Made by a program: the position numbers and the translations under genes
NCBI GenBank assembly: GCA_947503625.1
Contig: CANNEK010000006.1
Location: 30,365 to 94,364, forward strand
Length of the DNA: 64,000 bases
Source of the DNA: an uncultured Kordiimonas sp.
GTDB lineage: Bacteria; Pseudomonadota; Alphaproteobacteria; Sphingomonadales; Kordiimonadaceae
Direction of reading: 5' to 3'
The notes under the pieces: generated by a model
What the model was told of the DNA's origin: nothing
The model's input: only the letters and a program-made list of their open reading frames with translations
Database searches by the model: none
Shown: piece after piece, positions 35,992-44,092 of the stretch
Position numbering within the stretch: the first letter of the stretch is position 1
How the letters are laid out: every line of letters begins with the position of its first letter

Positions 35992-37587
35992 TCAGTCAAT
36001 GCCAGCAACCTTATGCTGTTTTACATATTCGTCAAAGTCAGAAATCGGCATCGGTTTTGCGTGGTAATAGCCCTGGGTGAAACTCACCCCCAGTTCTTTA
36101 AGTGCGTCAAATTGCTCTTTGAGTTCTACACCTTCAGCTACCGTCTGAAGGCCCAATGTTTGAGCCATTTCTACTATATTTTTGACCAGACGGCTGCGGA
36201 GAGCGTTCGTTTCCATACCACGAACGAAGCTCTGGTCAATCTTCAGATAGTCGACATTGAGTTTTTCAAGGTGTTGAAAATTGGAATACCCGGTTCCAAA
36301 GTCATCAATCGCCAACTTCACCAACCTGCTGCGAAGCTGTTCTATATTCTGCGCAACTTTGCTCACATCGCCAGCTTCTTGCTCCGTTATTTCAACTGTC
36401 ACAGGCTGGCAGGAACGATCTGCAAATATTTTTGTCAGTATTTGATCGACATGACCGGACGCAATATCATCGGGAAAGGTATTTACCGACATTCTGATAT
36501 GCCCGAACAAACCTGCCGACATTAACTCATCGACAGCCTTTTTCAGAACAATTTCGGTCAGTTGGCGTGTCTGGCCATTTTTCTCTATCTCGCTGATGAA
36601 AATATCTGGCCGTATCTGCTGACCGTCTTCGTTCCGCCAGCGGCATAGAACTTCACATCCATCCAGTTCTTCATCGCTCAGTCTGATTATTGGCTGATAA
36701 ACGCAGTCCACCGTATGATAGTTAAGACTTCTCTTAAGCTGCCGCCCCAGCGTCATATACCGTTGATGCGCATGCCGGACAACAACGCCAACCAAACCCA
36801 TCATAAGCATCAAAAAAAACGTAGCCGCTAAAACCGCTTCTCTTCGCGACGACAAATAGGTGGAAATGTTGACACTTACCAATCCGCAACTGCCTGCACC
36901 GTAGCAATATTGTTCGACCCACATCCAATCATCTATCCACCAGTTCGGCCCCATCTCCACAAATGGTGCACGCGGCTCCACGTCCAGGGGCTGCAATACA
37001 GGTGTCATCCCCTGATCAGTCATGACGTAAACGCCGGTCTGTAGCCAGGGTACCTGCATTGTCTCAACTGACAGTGGGCGGATAAATGCCTGAAATTTGT
37101 TTATTTTGACCTGCATGCCTGTAACCCGTCCACCCAGCGCCAAAACCGGGGCAGAAAGGGCAAATTCAACGTCAGAAAACTTCCCTTTAACGGTTTCCCC
37201 AGATTGAATAACGGGTTCGGGAACTTGCCCCAAGGTGGTGGTGCATAGAAGCCTATCATCCTGTATATATGAAAATTCGTGAAGTCGTTGGGCATTGAGT
37301 TCAGCTATCCGCATGGCGTTGAGCATGTCCTCGCCGCATAGAACGTTGCCTGCATACCGTTCGTTTAAATCTCTTACTAATTCAAAGTCTTTCTGGATTT
37401 CGGCATCCATACCCAGCATGTTTTCAAAAACAGGCCGGGAATATGCCTGCCAGGTGTTTATCTGCCCCCAGAATGCAACCAGAGTGAGTATAGCCAGAGT
37501 GGCTAATAAAACCGTCAACAGCCATATCGTCTGATGTCTAAAAATTTTGAACAGCGGGTCCGCCTCCAAAATAAGCACACAACTCAA
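35992..37587 (-). CDS. Cyclic-di-GMP phosphodiesterase: CSS-motif sensor plus EAL domain
   Basis: 531 residues from 37587, but the true start is unclear: GGAGG lies inside the frame ~8 bases before a CTG near residue 12. A transmembrane helix (WLLTVLLATLAILTLVAFWG), a ~200-aa periplasmic region with cysteines (NVLCGEDML, DRLLCTTT) of the CSS type, and a second helix (~255-275) precede a C-terminal EAL domain. The domain has CEVLCRW in place of EALLR but keeps the Glu, plus SVN, EITEQE, DDFGTGYSN, LKIDQSF, EGVE and QGYY, so it should be active. Such enzymes hydrolyse c-di-GMP, coupling periplasmic redox or ligand state to motility and biofilm control. Confidence 0.9.
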   Translation of the reverse strand: MSCVLILEADPLFKIFRHQTIWLLTVLLATLAILTLVAFWGQINTWQAYSRPVFENMLGMDAEIQKDFELVRDLNERYAGNVLCGEDMLNAMRIAELNAQRLHEFSYIQDDRLLCTTTLGQVPEPVIQSGETVKGKFSDVEFALSAPVLALGGRVTGMQVKINKFQAFIRPLSVETMQVPWLQTGVYVMTDQGMTPVLQPLDVEPRAPFVEMGPNWWIDDWMWVEQYCYGAGSCGLVSVNISTYLSSRREAVLAATFFLMLMMGLVGVVVRHAHQRYMTLGRQLKRSLNYHTVDCVYQPIIRLSDEELDGCEVLCRWRNEDGQQIRPDIFISEIEKNGQTRQLTEIVLKKAVDELMSAGLFGHIRMSVNTFPDDIASGHVDQILTKIFADRSCQPVTVEITEQEAGDVSKVAQNIEQLRSRLVKLAIDDFGTGYSNFQHLEKLNVDYLKIDQSFVRGMETNALRSRLVKNIVEMAQTLGLQTVAEGVELKEQFDALKELGVSFTQGYYHAKPMPISDFDEYVKQHKVAGID

Positions 37588-37893
37588 ATCGTGCCAGCAT
37601 ACTCAATACGGATAGCAAATTTTCGACCATGACTTGATAAAACGTGATTCATCTAAGGACATAATCACCATTCTGCGATAGCCTGTGAGAAAGAATAAAC
37701 GCATAAATTGTGTCTGCCAACAACCAAATGATACACTATGATTGGAATCGGTCCTGTTGCAGTGCAAGTGAACTAGGTATTCAAGTGTTACGGTTGTAAT
37801 CGTTTGGGAAAGAACTTTTTTGTCAACGACAGTAATTATCGCAGATTGAGCAACCGAGGTTCAATCAATAGAACCCAAAGGAAAGGAAGGACC
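37588..37893. promoter_or_regulatory. Divergent intergenic region (EAL gene / DUF4136 gene)
   Basis: About 300 AT-rich bases between two divergently transcribed genes, likely holding both promoters. A strong ribosome site (GGAAAGGAAGG) lies before the ATG at ~37894. Nothing else is recognised. Confidence 0.45.
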
Positions 37894-38490
37894 ATGCAAA
37901 AACTCCAATTGTTCTTTGCATTAATTGTCGGCAGTTTACTGCTTGCAGGATGCAGTTCAACCGGTCGCACATTCATTGATCAGGATCCTGCACAGGATTT
38001 CAGCAGTTACCAGACTTTCGGCTGGATCGAACCCAAACCAATGACGGCTGTTGGAGACCATATTGTTAGCCCTCTTTCTGAAAGCCGTATTATGAAAGCC
38101 GTTCAATCCAATTTGGAAAGCAAGGGCTACCGTCTTGTTCAGGATGTGTCCACCGCTGATTTTGCCGTAAGCTTCACGGTCGGGGCGAGGGATAAAATTC
38201 AAACACGCACTGAACCGGGGCGAACTGTAATGTTTGATCCGTGGTTATATCGCAGCAACTGGCGCTGGGGCAACCGTTACTATGATTTCTACTATCCGGA
38301 ACCGGTAACAACGTTACATTCCTATACGGAAGGTACACTCGCAATTGATTTGTTTGACGTTGCCAGAAAAAGCCCGGTTTGGCACGGCGCTGGAACAAAG
38401 CGCCTCACCAGAAAAGACCTTCAGTCCCCTACGGACGGCATTGATGGAGCGGTTGACACTCTGCTGGCAAGCTTCCCCACTCGAAATTAG
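37894..38490 (+). CDS. DUF4136 lipoprotein (paralogue of 50966-51562)
   Basis: 198 residues from the ATG after GGAAAGGAAGG. The signal peptide ends in a lipobox (LLLAGCSS). The mature part has the DUF4136 pattern: QDFSSYQTFGW, a long central segment (ADFAVSFTVGARDKI) and TEGTLAIDLFDVARKSPVWH near the end. It is very similar to the product at 50966-51562 throughout. Family members are envelope lipoproteins of unknown function. It ends at a strong terminator hairpin. Confidence 0.9.
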   Translation: MQKLQLFFALIVGSLLLAGCSSTGRTFIDQDPAQDFSSYQTFGWIEPKPMTAVGDHIVSPLSESRIMKAVQSNLESKGYRLVQDVSTADFAVSFTVGARDKIQTRTEPGRTVMFDPWLYRSNWRWGNRYYDFYYPEPVTTLHSYTEGTLAIDLFDVARKSPVWHGAGTKRLTRKDLQSPTDGIDGAVDTLLASFPTRN

Positions 38491-38510
38491 GAAACCCTGC
38501 ACACAAGCAA

Positions 38511-38542
38511 AGACCATGTCGCATTTGACGGCGACATGGTCT
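38511..38542. terminator. Bidirectional terminator hairpin between convergent genes
   Basis: A perfect 12-bp stem (AGACCATGTCGC / GCGACATGGTCT) with an 8-base loop lies between the DUF4136 stop and the stop of the convergent binding-protein gene. There is no long T run, so efficiency is uncertain. Confidence 0.6.
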
Positions 38543-38562
38543 GATAAGGCTGATTAATGAAA

Positions 38563-39699
38563 CTATTGCCCGGAAGCCTTTACCCGGTTCCAGGCGCGCG
38601 CAACGCGTTCCAGTGTTTCAGCATCATGAGGGGGCACACCAATAACATTCCCCAGGTCGTCCCAATCGGGGAAAACCTGGCGGTTATCAAACAGCCCCCT
38701 GTCCCGATTGATCAGGTTGGCGGCCGCATTCAGAGACGGGAACATTACAAATCGTGAAACGCTGGCCGCGTTTTCCGGCTCCAGCAAATAATCGATAAAC
38801 AGATGCGCGTTGTGTTCTTTTTTTGTGTTGGCCGGAATGGCAAGCGTATCAACCCAAACCATCGTGCCTTCTTCTGGCAGGACAAACCTGATACGATTGG
38901 CACTCTCGGGTCGGCGCTGTGCAAAGGTATCGGCCTTAAGTATGTTGCCCGACCAACTGACCGCCAAGCAAATCTCTTCCTCTACCAAGTCCGACGTAAT
39001 GTCCGCGTCAGAAAAGCGTGTGATTAGCGGGCGGATACCGCTATAAGCCGCTTCCGCCTTCGCTATAACGTCGGGATCAACGGATTGCGGATCTTCGCCC
39101 AAATACAGCATGGCAAGTCTGATCATTTCATTGGGTGATGCATTCACGGCAATACCACAATCAGCGAAATGGCCAAGTATTTCAGGATTGAAGAAGTCGG
39201 CCAAAGAGCCAAACTCGATAGGCTCGACGCCATCAGCAAGGGCTTTTTCGCTTATGCCAAACCCCGTAAAACCAAACACAAATGGCAGACCATAAAAACG
39301 AAGCTGTTTATTTCTATCCGGATTGTACGAGGCCATGAATCTCATGGCATCACCGGACAAATTAAATGCGTTTTCAGTACGCTCATGATCAATGCGCTGC
39401 ACTGATCCAACATCTATCAATTGCGTTAGAAAGTTCGCTGGCGCAATAACGAGATCATAGTCACTGGTGCCGCGATAAACGGCCTCACCGCTATTATTCT
39501 GGTCACTATTGACGTCAACAATAACAGTCAGCCCGGTCTTTCTCTTGAAATCTTGCAGCAAAGCTTCAGAAAAATAATTTGTACGCGCCCACACTTTCAA
39601 AGTGCTGCCGTCTTCCGAAGATGCTACAGACGCTGACACAAAAACACCTGCAAGCATCAACATCGCAGTGCTTATCTTTTTCTTGGTCAAAAAATTCAT
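38563..39699 (-). CDS. Periplasmic polyamine-type solute-binding protein (PotF/PotD-like), orphan
   Basis: 378 residues from the ATG at 39699 (AAGGG ~9 bases upstream); a start at 39720 lacks one. A signal peptide (LMLAGVFVSASVASS) leads to a type-2 binding-protein fold: LKVWARTNYF, FKRKTGLTVIVD, YDLVIAPANFLTQL, VSWSGNIL, ANRIRFVLPEEGTMVWVD, and FIDYLLEPENAA near the C-terminus. This is the pattern of spermidine/putrescine binding proteins. No permease or ATPase gene lies next to it, so it may deliver to a transporter encoded elsewhere or act in sensing; the nearby EAL phosphodiesterase makes polyamine sensing conceivable. Confidence 0.85.
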   Translation of the reverse strand: MNFLTKKKISTAMLMLAGVFVSASVASSEDGSTLKVWARTNYFSEALLQDFKRKTGLTVIVDVNSDQNNSGEAVYRGTSDYDLVIAPANFLTQLIDVGSVQRIDHERTENAFNLSGDAMRFMASYNPDRNKQLRFYGLPFVFGFTGFGISEKALADGVEPIEFGSLADFFNPEILGHFADCGIAVNASPNEMIRLAMLYLGEDPQSVDPDVIAKAEAAYSGIRPLITRFSDADITSDLVEEEICLAVSWSGNILKADTFAQRRPESANRIRFVLPEEGTMVWVDTLAIPANTKKEHNAHLFIDYLLEPENAASVSRFVMFPSLNAAANLINRDRGLFDNRQVFPDWDDLGNVIGVPPHDAETLERVARAWNRVKASGQ

Positions 39700-39751
39700 A
39701 AAAATAGCCCTTAATCTCATATCGAGTGGCTCTCTAACCTTATCACCATAA

Positions 39752-39786
39752 CAAAAGCGGCTAACGAAGATTATAGCCGCTTATTT
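39752..39786 (-). terminator. Terminator after the HdeA-like gene
   Basis: The stem AAGCGGCTA / TAGCCGCTT around a short loop has, on the minus strand, a T-rich flank (TTTTGTT). It lies ~80 bp past the HdeA-like stop. Confidence 0.6.
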
Positions 39787-39862
39787 GTTTTTGACTGTTC
39801 GTTTTAGTCTTTTTACCTAAAACGTCTTCAGAATATTTCTTGCAATCCAAATATCGCGGATA

Positions 39863-40189
39863 CTATTTCTGAGCCGCCGCTTTGAATGCTTCGATAGCAG
39901 TCATGTCCGGGTTTTCTTCGCACACAGCACCAACAGCGATCAATTTGCCTTCTATGGCAGCGCCGTCATGCTCGGCAGTACCGTTAATGCCGGCAAAATA
40001 GCCGTACAGCATCATCATGGTGTAGCCCGCGAGATCTTCTTCGACTGTACCAAGATCCCAACAAGTGATCTCATTCATGTTAAAGGTGGTTTCTTCGGCC
40101 TGATGACCGTCCGCAAAGGCCGCCGATGTGCTTGCCAGCAATCCAATCGTAACAGACGCTGACACCAATTTAGATTTCAAAACTCTCAT
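39863..40189 (-). CDS. HdeA/HdeB-like periplasmic small protein
   Basis: 108 residues from ATG 40189. A signal peptide (IGLLASTSAAFA) precedes a ~75-aa acidic mature domain with a single Cys pair (ITCWDL and AVCEENP) and a helical middle (YTMMMLYGYFAGI). The spacing of the two cysteines, with NP after the second, fits the HdeA fold, whose members are acid-activated periplasmic chaperones. Without a search the assignment rests on this pattern. Confidence 0.7.
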   Translation of the reverse strand: MRVLKSKLVSASVTIGLLASTSAAFADGHQAEETTFNMNEITCWDLGTVEEDLAGYTMMMLYGYFAGINGTAEHDGAAIEGKLIAVGAVCEENPDMTAIEAFKAAAQK

Positions 40190-40221
40190 ATCGTTTCTCA
40201 CTTTCAGAAATAGTCAATTGA

Positions 40222-40608
40222 TTAGTCGCGTTGGTTCATGCACATGCGAAGTTCACGTTGATACATACGTTTTTTCTTGCGCTGTTTATCTTTGGCTTTG
40301 CCGCGTTTTATCGCACCAATCAAAGCCCCCAGTGCCGCACCCCTTTTTGCCGCCTTCTTGCGCTCTTTTTTGTTGGCCCCGCCGAGCCAGGCCAGGCCAC
40401 TGGTCGTTGCAGCCCCCTTCAAGGCGCCTTCCAAGGCACCACCGGGCAAATACCTATTTGGTACCTTGCCGTAATAGCCGGATATATCTTGAGCGTATTC
40501 TTTGCAGTACTGAAATCGGTCGCGGTCATAATCACTTTGAGCAACCGAAGAAGCGGTCAGCCCGACCACTAATCCCATACCGACCGCCAGTCTCGTAAGC
40601 ATTCTCAT
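40222..40608 (-). CDS. Small secreted basic protein with glycine-zipper-like segment
   Basis: 128 residues from the ATG at 40608 (AGGGAGA ~9 bases upstream); an in-frame start at 40704 is poorer. A signal peptide (LAVGMGLVVGLTASSVAQS) is followed by GGALEGALKGAATTSGLAWLGG and AAKRGAALGALIGAIKRGK, two small-residue-rich helices. The strongly basic tail (RGKAKDKQRKKKRMYQRE) ends in MCMNQRD. It resembles envelope glycine-zipper proteins. Probably transcribed with the HdeA-like gene 33 bp downstream. Confidence 0.65.
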   Translation of the reverse strand: MRMLTRLAVGMGLVVGLTASSVAQSDYDRDRFQYCKEYAQDISGYYGKVPNRYLPGGALEGALKGAATTSGLAWLGGANKKERKKAAKRGAALGALIGAIKRGKAKDKQRKKKRMYQRELRMCMNQRD

Positions 40609-40750
40609 AATACCGTTCTCCCTAGAAAAAAATCCTAAATGATTCTCTGGATACATGCAATCATTCACCGCCATCAAAGAGTAACCACGTGACGTTCTAT
40701 ACATTCTATGTAAAATACTTTTGGGACCGCACGACTAGGGAGTGGTGATA

Positions 40751-41938
40751 GTGATAAGGCAATGGATTTTGGCAGGCTTCATTGTGCTGCTGACCGGTTG
40801 CGCCAGTACGATTGATCACCGACCACTATCAGAGGCCGACTACTACCAGGTGGATTTCAATCAGCTTGTGCCGGAAAGGTGGTGGGGCGACAGCGTTCCC
40901 GATAACCTTGAAGACGGCTATCGGCACTCAACTGAATCCCTGATGGTTCGGCATGCAGATGACTTCTCGAAAAACCCAGACTTTATACCGATCAGCAACG
41001 CTCTCATTCTGTCCGGAGGAAGCGCAGACGGTGCTTTTGGTGTCGGCATTTTGTCAGGCTGGAGCGAAAGCGGCACACGCCCGGAGTTTGATTATGTGAC
41101 AGGCATTAGTACTGGCGCAATTATCGCTCCGTTTGCCTTTCTGGGGCCTGACTATGATGAAGTCCTCACGAAAGCCTACACTTCCATAACCAAAGAGAAT
41201 ATTTTCGAGTCACTAGGCCTGTCCGGTATCATATGGGGCTCATCTCTTGCAGATACGTCTCCCCTCGCCCGACTGCTTGAAAGTCATATAACGGAAGACA
41301 TCGTGAAAGCGATCGCGCGAGAGCAAAAGCGCGGCAGATCCCTGATCATCCAGACTACCCAGTTTGATGCGCTGCGGCCCACCGTTTGGGATGTTACAGC
41401 CATAGCCGCGAACAGAGGGGCCGATGCAGCGCCTCTCATCAGACGAATCATTTTAGCATCCGCCGCCGTACCCGGCATGTTTCCCCCTGTCGCAATTGAA
41501 TGGCAGGCAAATGGCCAAGACTTTACCGAACTTCATGTTGACGGCGCGGTTTCCAGTCAGGTGTTTGCATACCCCGCACAAATAAAAGTGGCCGAACTGG
41601 ATAAAGCAATGGGGGTGAAAATCCAGCGGCGGATTTTTGTTATACAGAATGGCAACGCTGTGAGTTTCTATGAACCCGCGCCGGTAAAGACCATCTCAAT
41701 TATCAAACGTGCTATCAGCGGACTGCTTCTTAACCAGCTCAACAGGGATGTTGAGCGCATTTATTTTCTGTCAGAGCGGGATGGCATTGACTTCAATATG
41801 ATTGCAATTCCGGACGAATTCAAAGCCAATCGATCAAGTGAATTCGATCAACGATACATGATGGACTTGTTTGAACTGGGCCGTAACCTGGCTAGTACTG
41901 GTAATTTTTGGCACCCTCTACCCCCTTCGGAGCGATAA
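40751..41938 (+). CDS. Patatin-like phospholipase lipoprotein
   Basis: About 395 residues; of three nearby GTG codons the one at 40751 is best spaced (8 bases) from AGGGAG. The lipobox LLTGCAS marks a lipoprotein. Patatin motifs: oxyanion loop GGSADGAFG, nucleophile GISTGA (Ser ~120) and catalytic Asp in DGAV. The family hydrolyses acyl ester bonds of lipids. It overlaps the next gene by one base (TAATG) and heads a coupled three-gene unit with a small lipoprotein and GltS. A decayed copy of its 3' end lies at 53914-54164. Confidence 0.9.
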   Translation: MIRQWILAGFIVLLTGCASTIDHRPLSEADYYQVDFNQLVPERWWGDSVPDNLEDGYRHSTESLMVRHADDFSKNPDFIPISNALILSGGSADGAFGVGILSGWSESGTRPEFDYVTGISTGAIIAPFAFLGPDYDEVLTKAYTSITKENIFESLGLSGIIWGSSLADTSPLARLLESHITEDIVKAIAREQKRGRSLIIQTTQFDALRPTVWDVTAIAANRGADAAPLIRRIILASAAVPGMFPPVAIEWQANGQDFTELHVDGAVSSQVFAYPAQIKVAELDKAMGVKIQRRIFVIQNGNAVSFYEPAPVKTISIIKRAISGLLLNQLNRDVERIYFLSERDGIDFNMIAIPDEFKANRSSEFDQRYMMDLFELGRNLASTGNFWHPLPPSER

Positions 41939-42384
41939 TGATGAACCTGACTATTTCCGGATACATGATATGTAGCGCCTTTGCTCTATCACTTGCCGCC
42001 TGTGATCAAAAACCTACCGCAGAGAGCTCGCCAACGGTGCTTGAAGAAATGATTAACAACGAGTGCCCTTTAGCCAACAGCAGCAACTGGCGCGCCTGGC
42101 TGAACCGGATGCCGGGTCCGGGTGAGCCAAAACTGCATATTATCGGTGACGTTGAATATTCAGAACCGGGCCTGACTGCTTCATTCAGCCTTGGCCTCCT
42201 TGATCGGCGCAGGCCACCCAGCCAGCGGATAATGATGACTGTCCAGAAGTCGGATGGCGCCGAAGAGATCAAGCAAAGCGTAAAGGCTGATTTCCCGGCA
42301 CTGGCGGACGACTATCAGTCTATTGTGATTGTTTGTGGGGATGACTTGGTAGCCACAGTTACCGATATCGAGGTCGCGCAGTGA
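41938..42384 (+). CDS. Small lipoprotein of unknown function
   Basis: 148 residues; ATG at 41938 overlaps the patatin stop. The signal ends in a lipobox (SLAACDQ). The mature protein is a ~125-aa domain with two further cysteines (NECPLAN, IVIVCGDD) and a PGPGEPKLHIIGDVEY core. It overlaps the GltS start by four bases (GTGA). Not recognised; probably anchored in the envelope and made in a fixed ratio with its neighbours. Confidence 0.75.
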   Translation: MMNLTISGYMICSAFALSLAACDQKPTAESSPTVLEEMINNECPLANSSNWRAWLNRMPGPGEPKLHIIGDVEYSEPGLTASFSLGLLDRRRPPSQRIMMTVQKSDGAEEIKQSVKADFPALADDYQSIVIVCGDDLVATVTDIEVAQ

Positions 42385-43586
42385 CAGACAATTTCGTCAG
42401 TGTCGATAGTTTCTTGGCCTATACCATCGGTATTTTGGTGTTTTTTGTTGGCATGAACCTCAACAAACGGGTTGGCTTTCTGAGATCATACAATATTCCT
42501 GAACCGGTTACGGGCGGCATTATCGCCGCAGTGATTGGGTTGATGATCTATCTGATCACAGGTCTGGAGTTAGCGTATGACCTCGAAACACGGGACAGGC
42601 TGCTGGTGTATTTTTTCACGGCTATCGGGATCAATGCACGCGTGACCGACCTGTTTTCCGGAGGCCGACCGCTTCTCATCCTTTTAGGCCTCACGCTGTT
42701 TTACATCGTGTTTCAAAACATCATCGGCGTATCGGTTGCTACAGCGCTAGGACAGCCTCCCGCTGTTGGTGTTCTTGTTGGTTCTGCTTCACTGATTGGT
42801 GGGCACGGCACGGCCATTGCGTGGGCACCGGAAATTGCCGCCGAGCACGGCGTTGCAGACGCACTTGAGATTGGCGTGGCGGCAGCGACACTCGGTTTGG
42901 TCGCAGCAAGTCTCATAGGCGGACCAATTGCCAAGGTTTTGCTCAGACGGCACAAAATTTCGGACAAGCCTTCGAACGGACTGATTGTCGGCATCGCGCA
43001 TGAAAAAGCAGACACCGAGCAGATCAACCACATCAATGTGATGGCGGTTATTCTAGTACTCCATATCGCCATTATTGCTGGTTATGGCCTAAACACCTGG
43101 TTCCTGTCTATCGGGCTCAAGCTGCCCCTTTTTGTTGCCTGCCTTCTGGTAGCCATCGTCATGTCCAACACTCTGCCAAATCTGTTTCCAAAGATGCACT
43201 GGCCGGCGCGGACGCGCGCGCTGGCAGTGGTCTCGGACTTCTCACTTGGCCTGTTCATCGCCATGTCTCTGATGGGCATGCAACTTTGGTCAATTGCTGA
43301 CCTGGCGGGGCCGTTGATGATCATTCTGTCAGCTCAAATCGGCGCGACCGTTTTCTTCATTCTGTTTGTGCTGTTCCCATTGATGGGCAAAGATTATCTG
43401 GCAACAGTTCTGAGTGCGGGCTTTGCAGGCTTTTCCCTTGGGGCCACACCAACGGCAGTTGCCAACATGACCGCTGTCACAAAAACGCACGGTCCGGCAC
43501 CGCTCGCATTCATCATCCTGCCGCTTGTCGGAGCTTTTTTTGTTGATCTAACAAACGCTGTCGTCATTCAGCTATTTTTGGGATGA
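42381..43586 (+). CDS. gltS: Sodium/glutamate symporter, GltS family
   Basis: 401 residues; GTG start at 42381 overlaps the upstream stop. Ten or more membrane helices form two inverted halves. GltS hallmarks: NIPEPVTGGIIAA early, GSASLIGGHGTAIAWAP in the first re-entrant loop, and GFSLGATPTAVANMTAVT in the second half. Members take up glutamate with Na+. It is unusual to find it translationally coupled to a phospholipase and a small lipoprotein. It converges with the K+ channel gene, overlapping 15 bp at the 3' ends. Confidence 0.92.
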   Translation: MTDNFVSVDSFLAYTIGILVFFVGMNLNKRVGFLRSYNIPEPVTGGIIAAVIGLMIYLITGLELAYDLETRDRLLVYFFTAIGINARVTDLFSGGRPLLILLGLTLFYIVFQNIIGVSVATALGQPPAVGVLVGSASLIGGHGTAIAWAPEIAAEHGVADALEIGVAAATLGLVAASLIGGPIAKVLLRRHKISDKPSNGLIVGIAHEKADTEQINHINVMAVILVLHIAIIAGYGLNTWFLSIGLKLPLFVACLLVAIVMSNTLPNLFPKMHWPARTRALAVVSDFSLGLFIAMSLMGMQLWSIADLAGPLMIILSAQIGATVFFILFVLFPLMGKDYLATVLSAGFAGFSLGATPTAVANMTAVTKTHGPAPLAFIILPLVGAFFVDLTNAVVIQLFLG

Positions 43587-44042
43587 CGAATGCTCATCCT
43601 GGTTCCTGGCAACCTCCTGTGCTTTACCGACACGGGCCAGGAACTCGACCAGAAAAGCAGTACTTAGACCGAATAACAGCAAGCCATTGGCAGCTGAGAG
43701 AGCCGCGAGCAAGCGCCATTCCGGACTAAGAGTAATATCACCGTAACCGAGCGTCGTGAAAGTCACCAACGAGAAGTAAAGGGCGGGTTCCAGGGAATGA
43801 AATGCACCCACCAGCATGAAGGTTGCAGCCCACAACCATGCACCAATACTGTGCCCTATCATTATCCACAGCACCGCCGCGATCAGCCCCACAGTCGTTT
43901 TACGGATAAAAGGCGGCTCTGCGAGCGGCGCACCAAAGCGGTTCAACAGCGCTATCGCGCCACCAAAAAACAACGCCTGCACAATGATGGTGGCCGAAAT
44001 CAACAAGCCACCCAGCATGAGCTGCTTGAGGATTAGCATCAA
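43572..44042 (-). CDS. Two-helix potassium channel
   Basis: 156 residues. Hydrophobic segments flank a pore loop with the K+ selectivity filter TTLGYGD (SLVTFTTLGYGDI). The fold is that of the two-pore-helix ion channel family, with no cytosolic RCK or cyclic-nucleotide domain. The C-terminal tail is short and polar. Convergent with gltS. Confidence 0.9.
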   Translation of the reverse strand: MMLILKQLMLGGLLISATIIVQALFFGGAIALLNRFGAPLAEPPFIRKTTVGLIAAVLWIMIGHSIGAWLWAATFMLVGAFHSLEPALYFSLVTFTTLGYGDITLSPEWRLLAALSAANGLLLFGLSTAFLVEFLARVGKAQEVARNQDEHSSSQK

Positions 44043-44092
44043 AGCATTGCCTCCAAATTACACGCTACTACGGCTTGCGATTTCCTGCCCAT

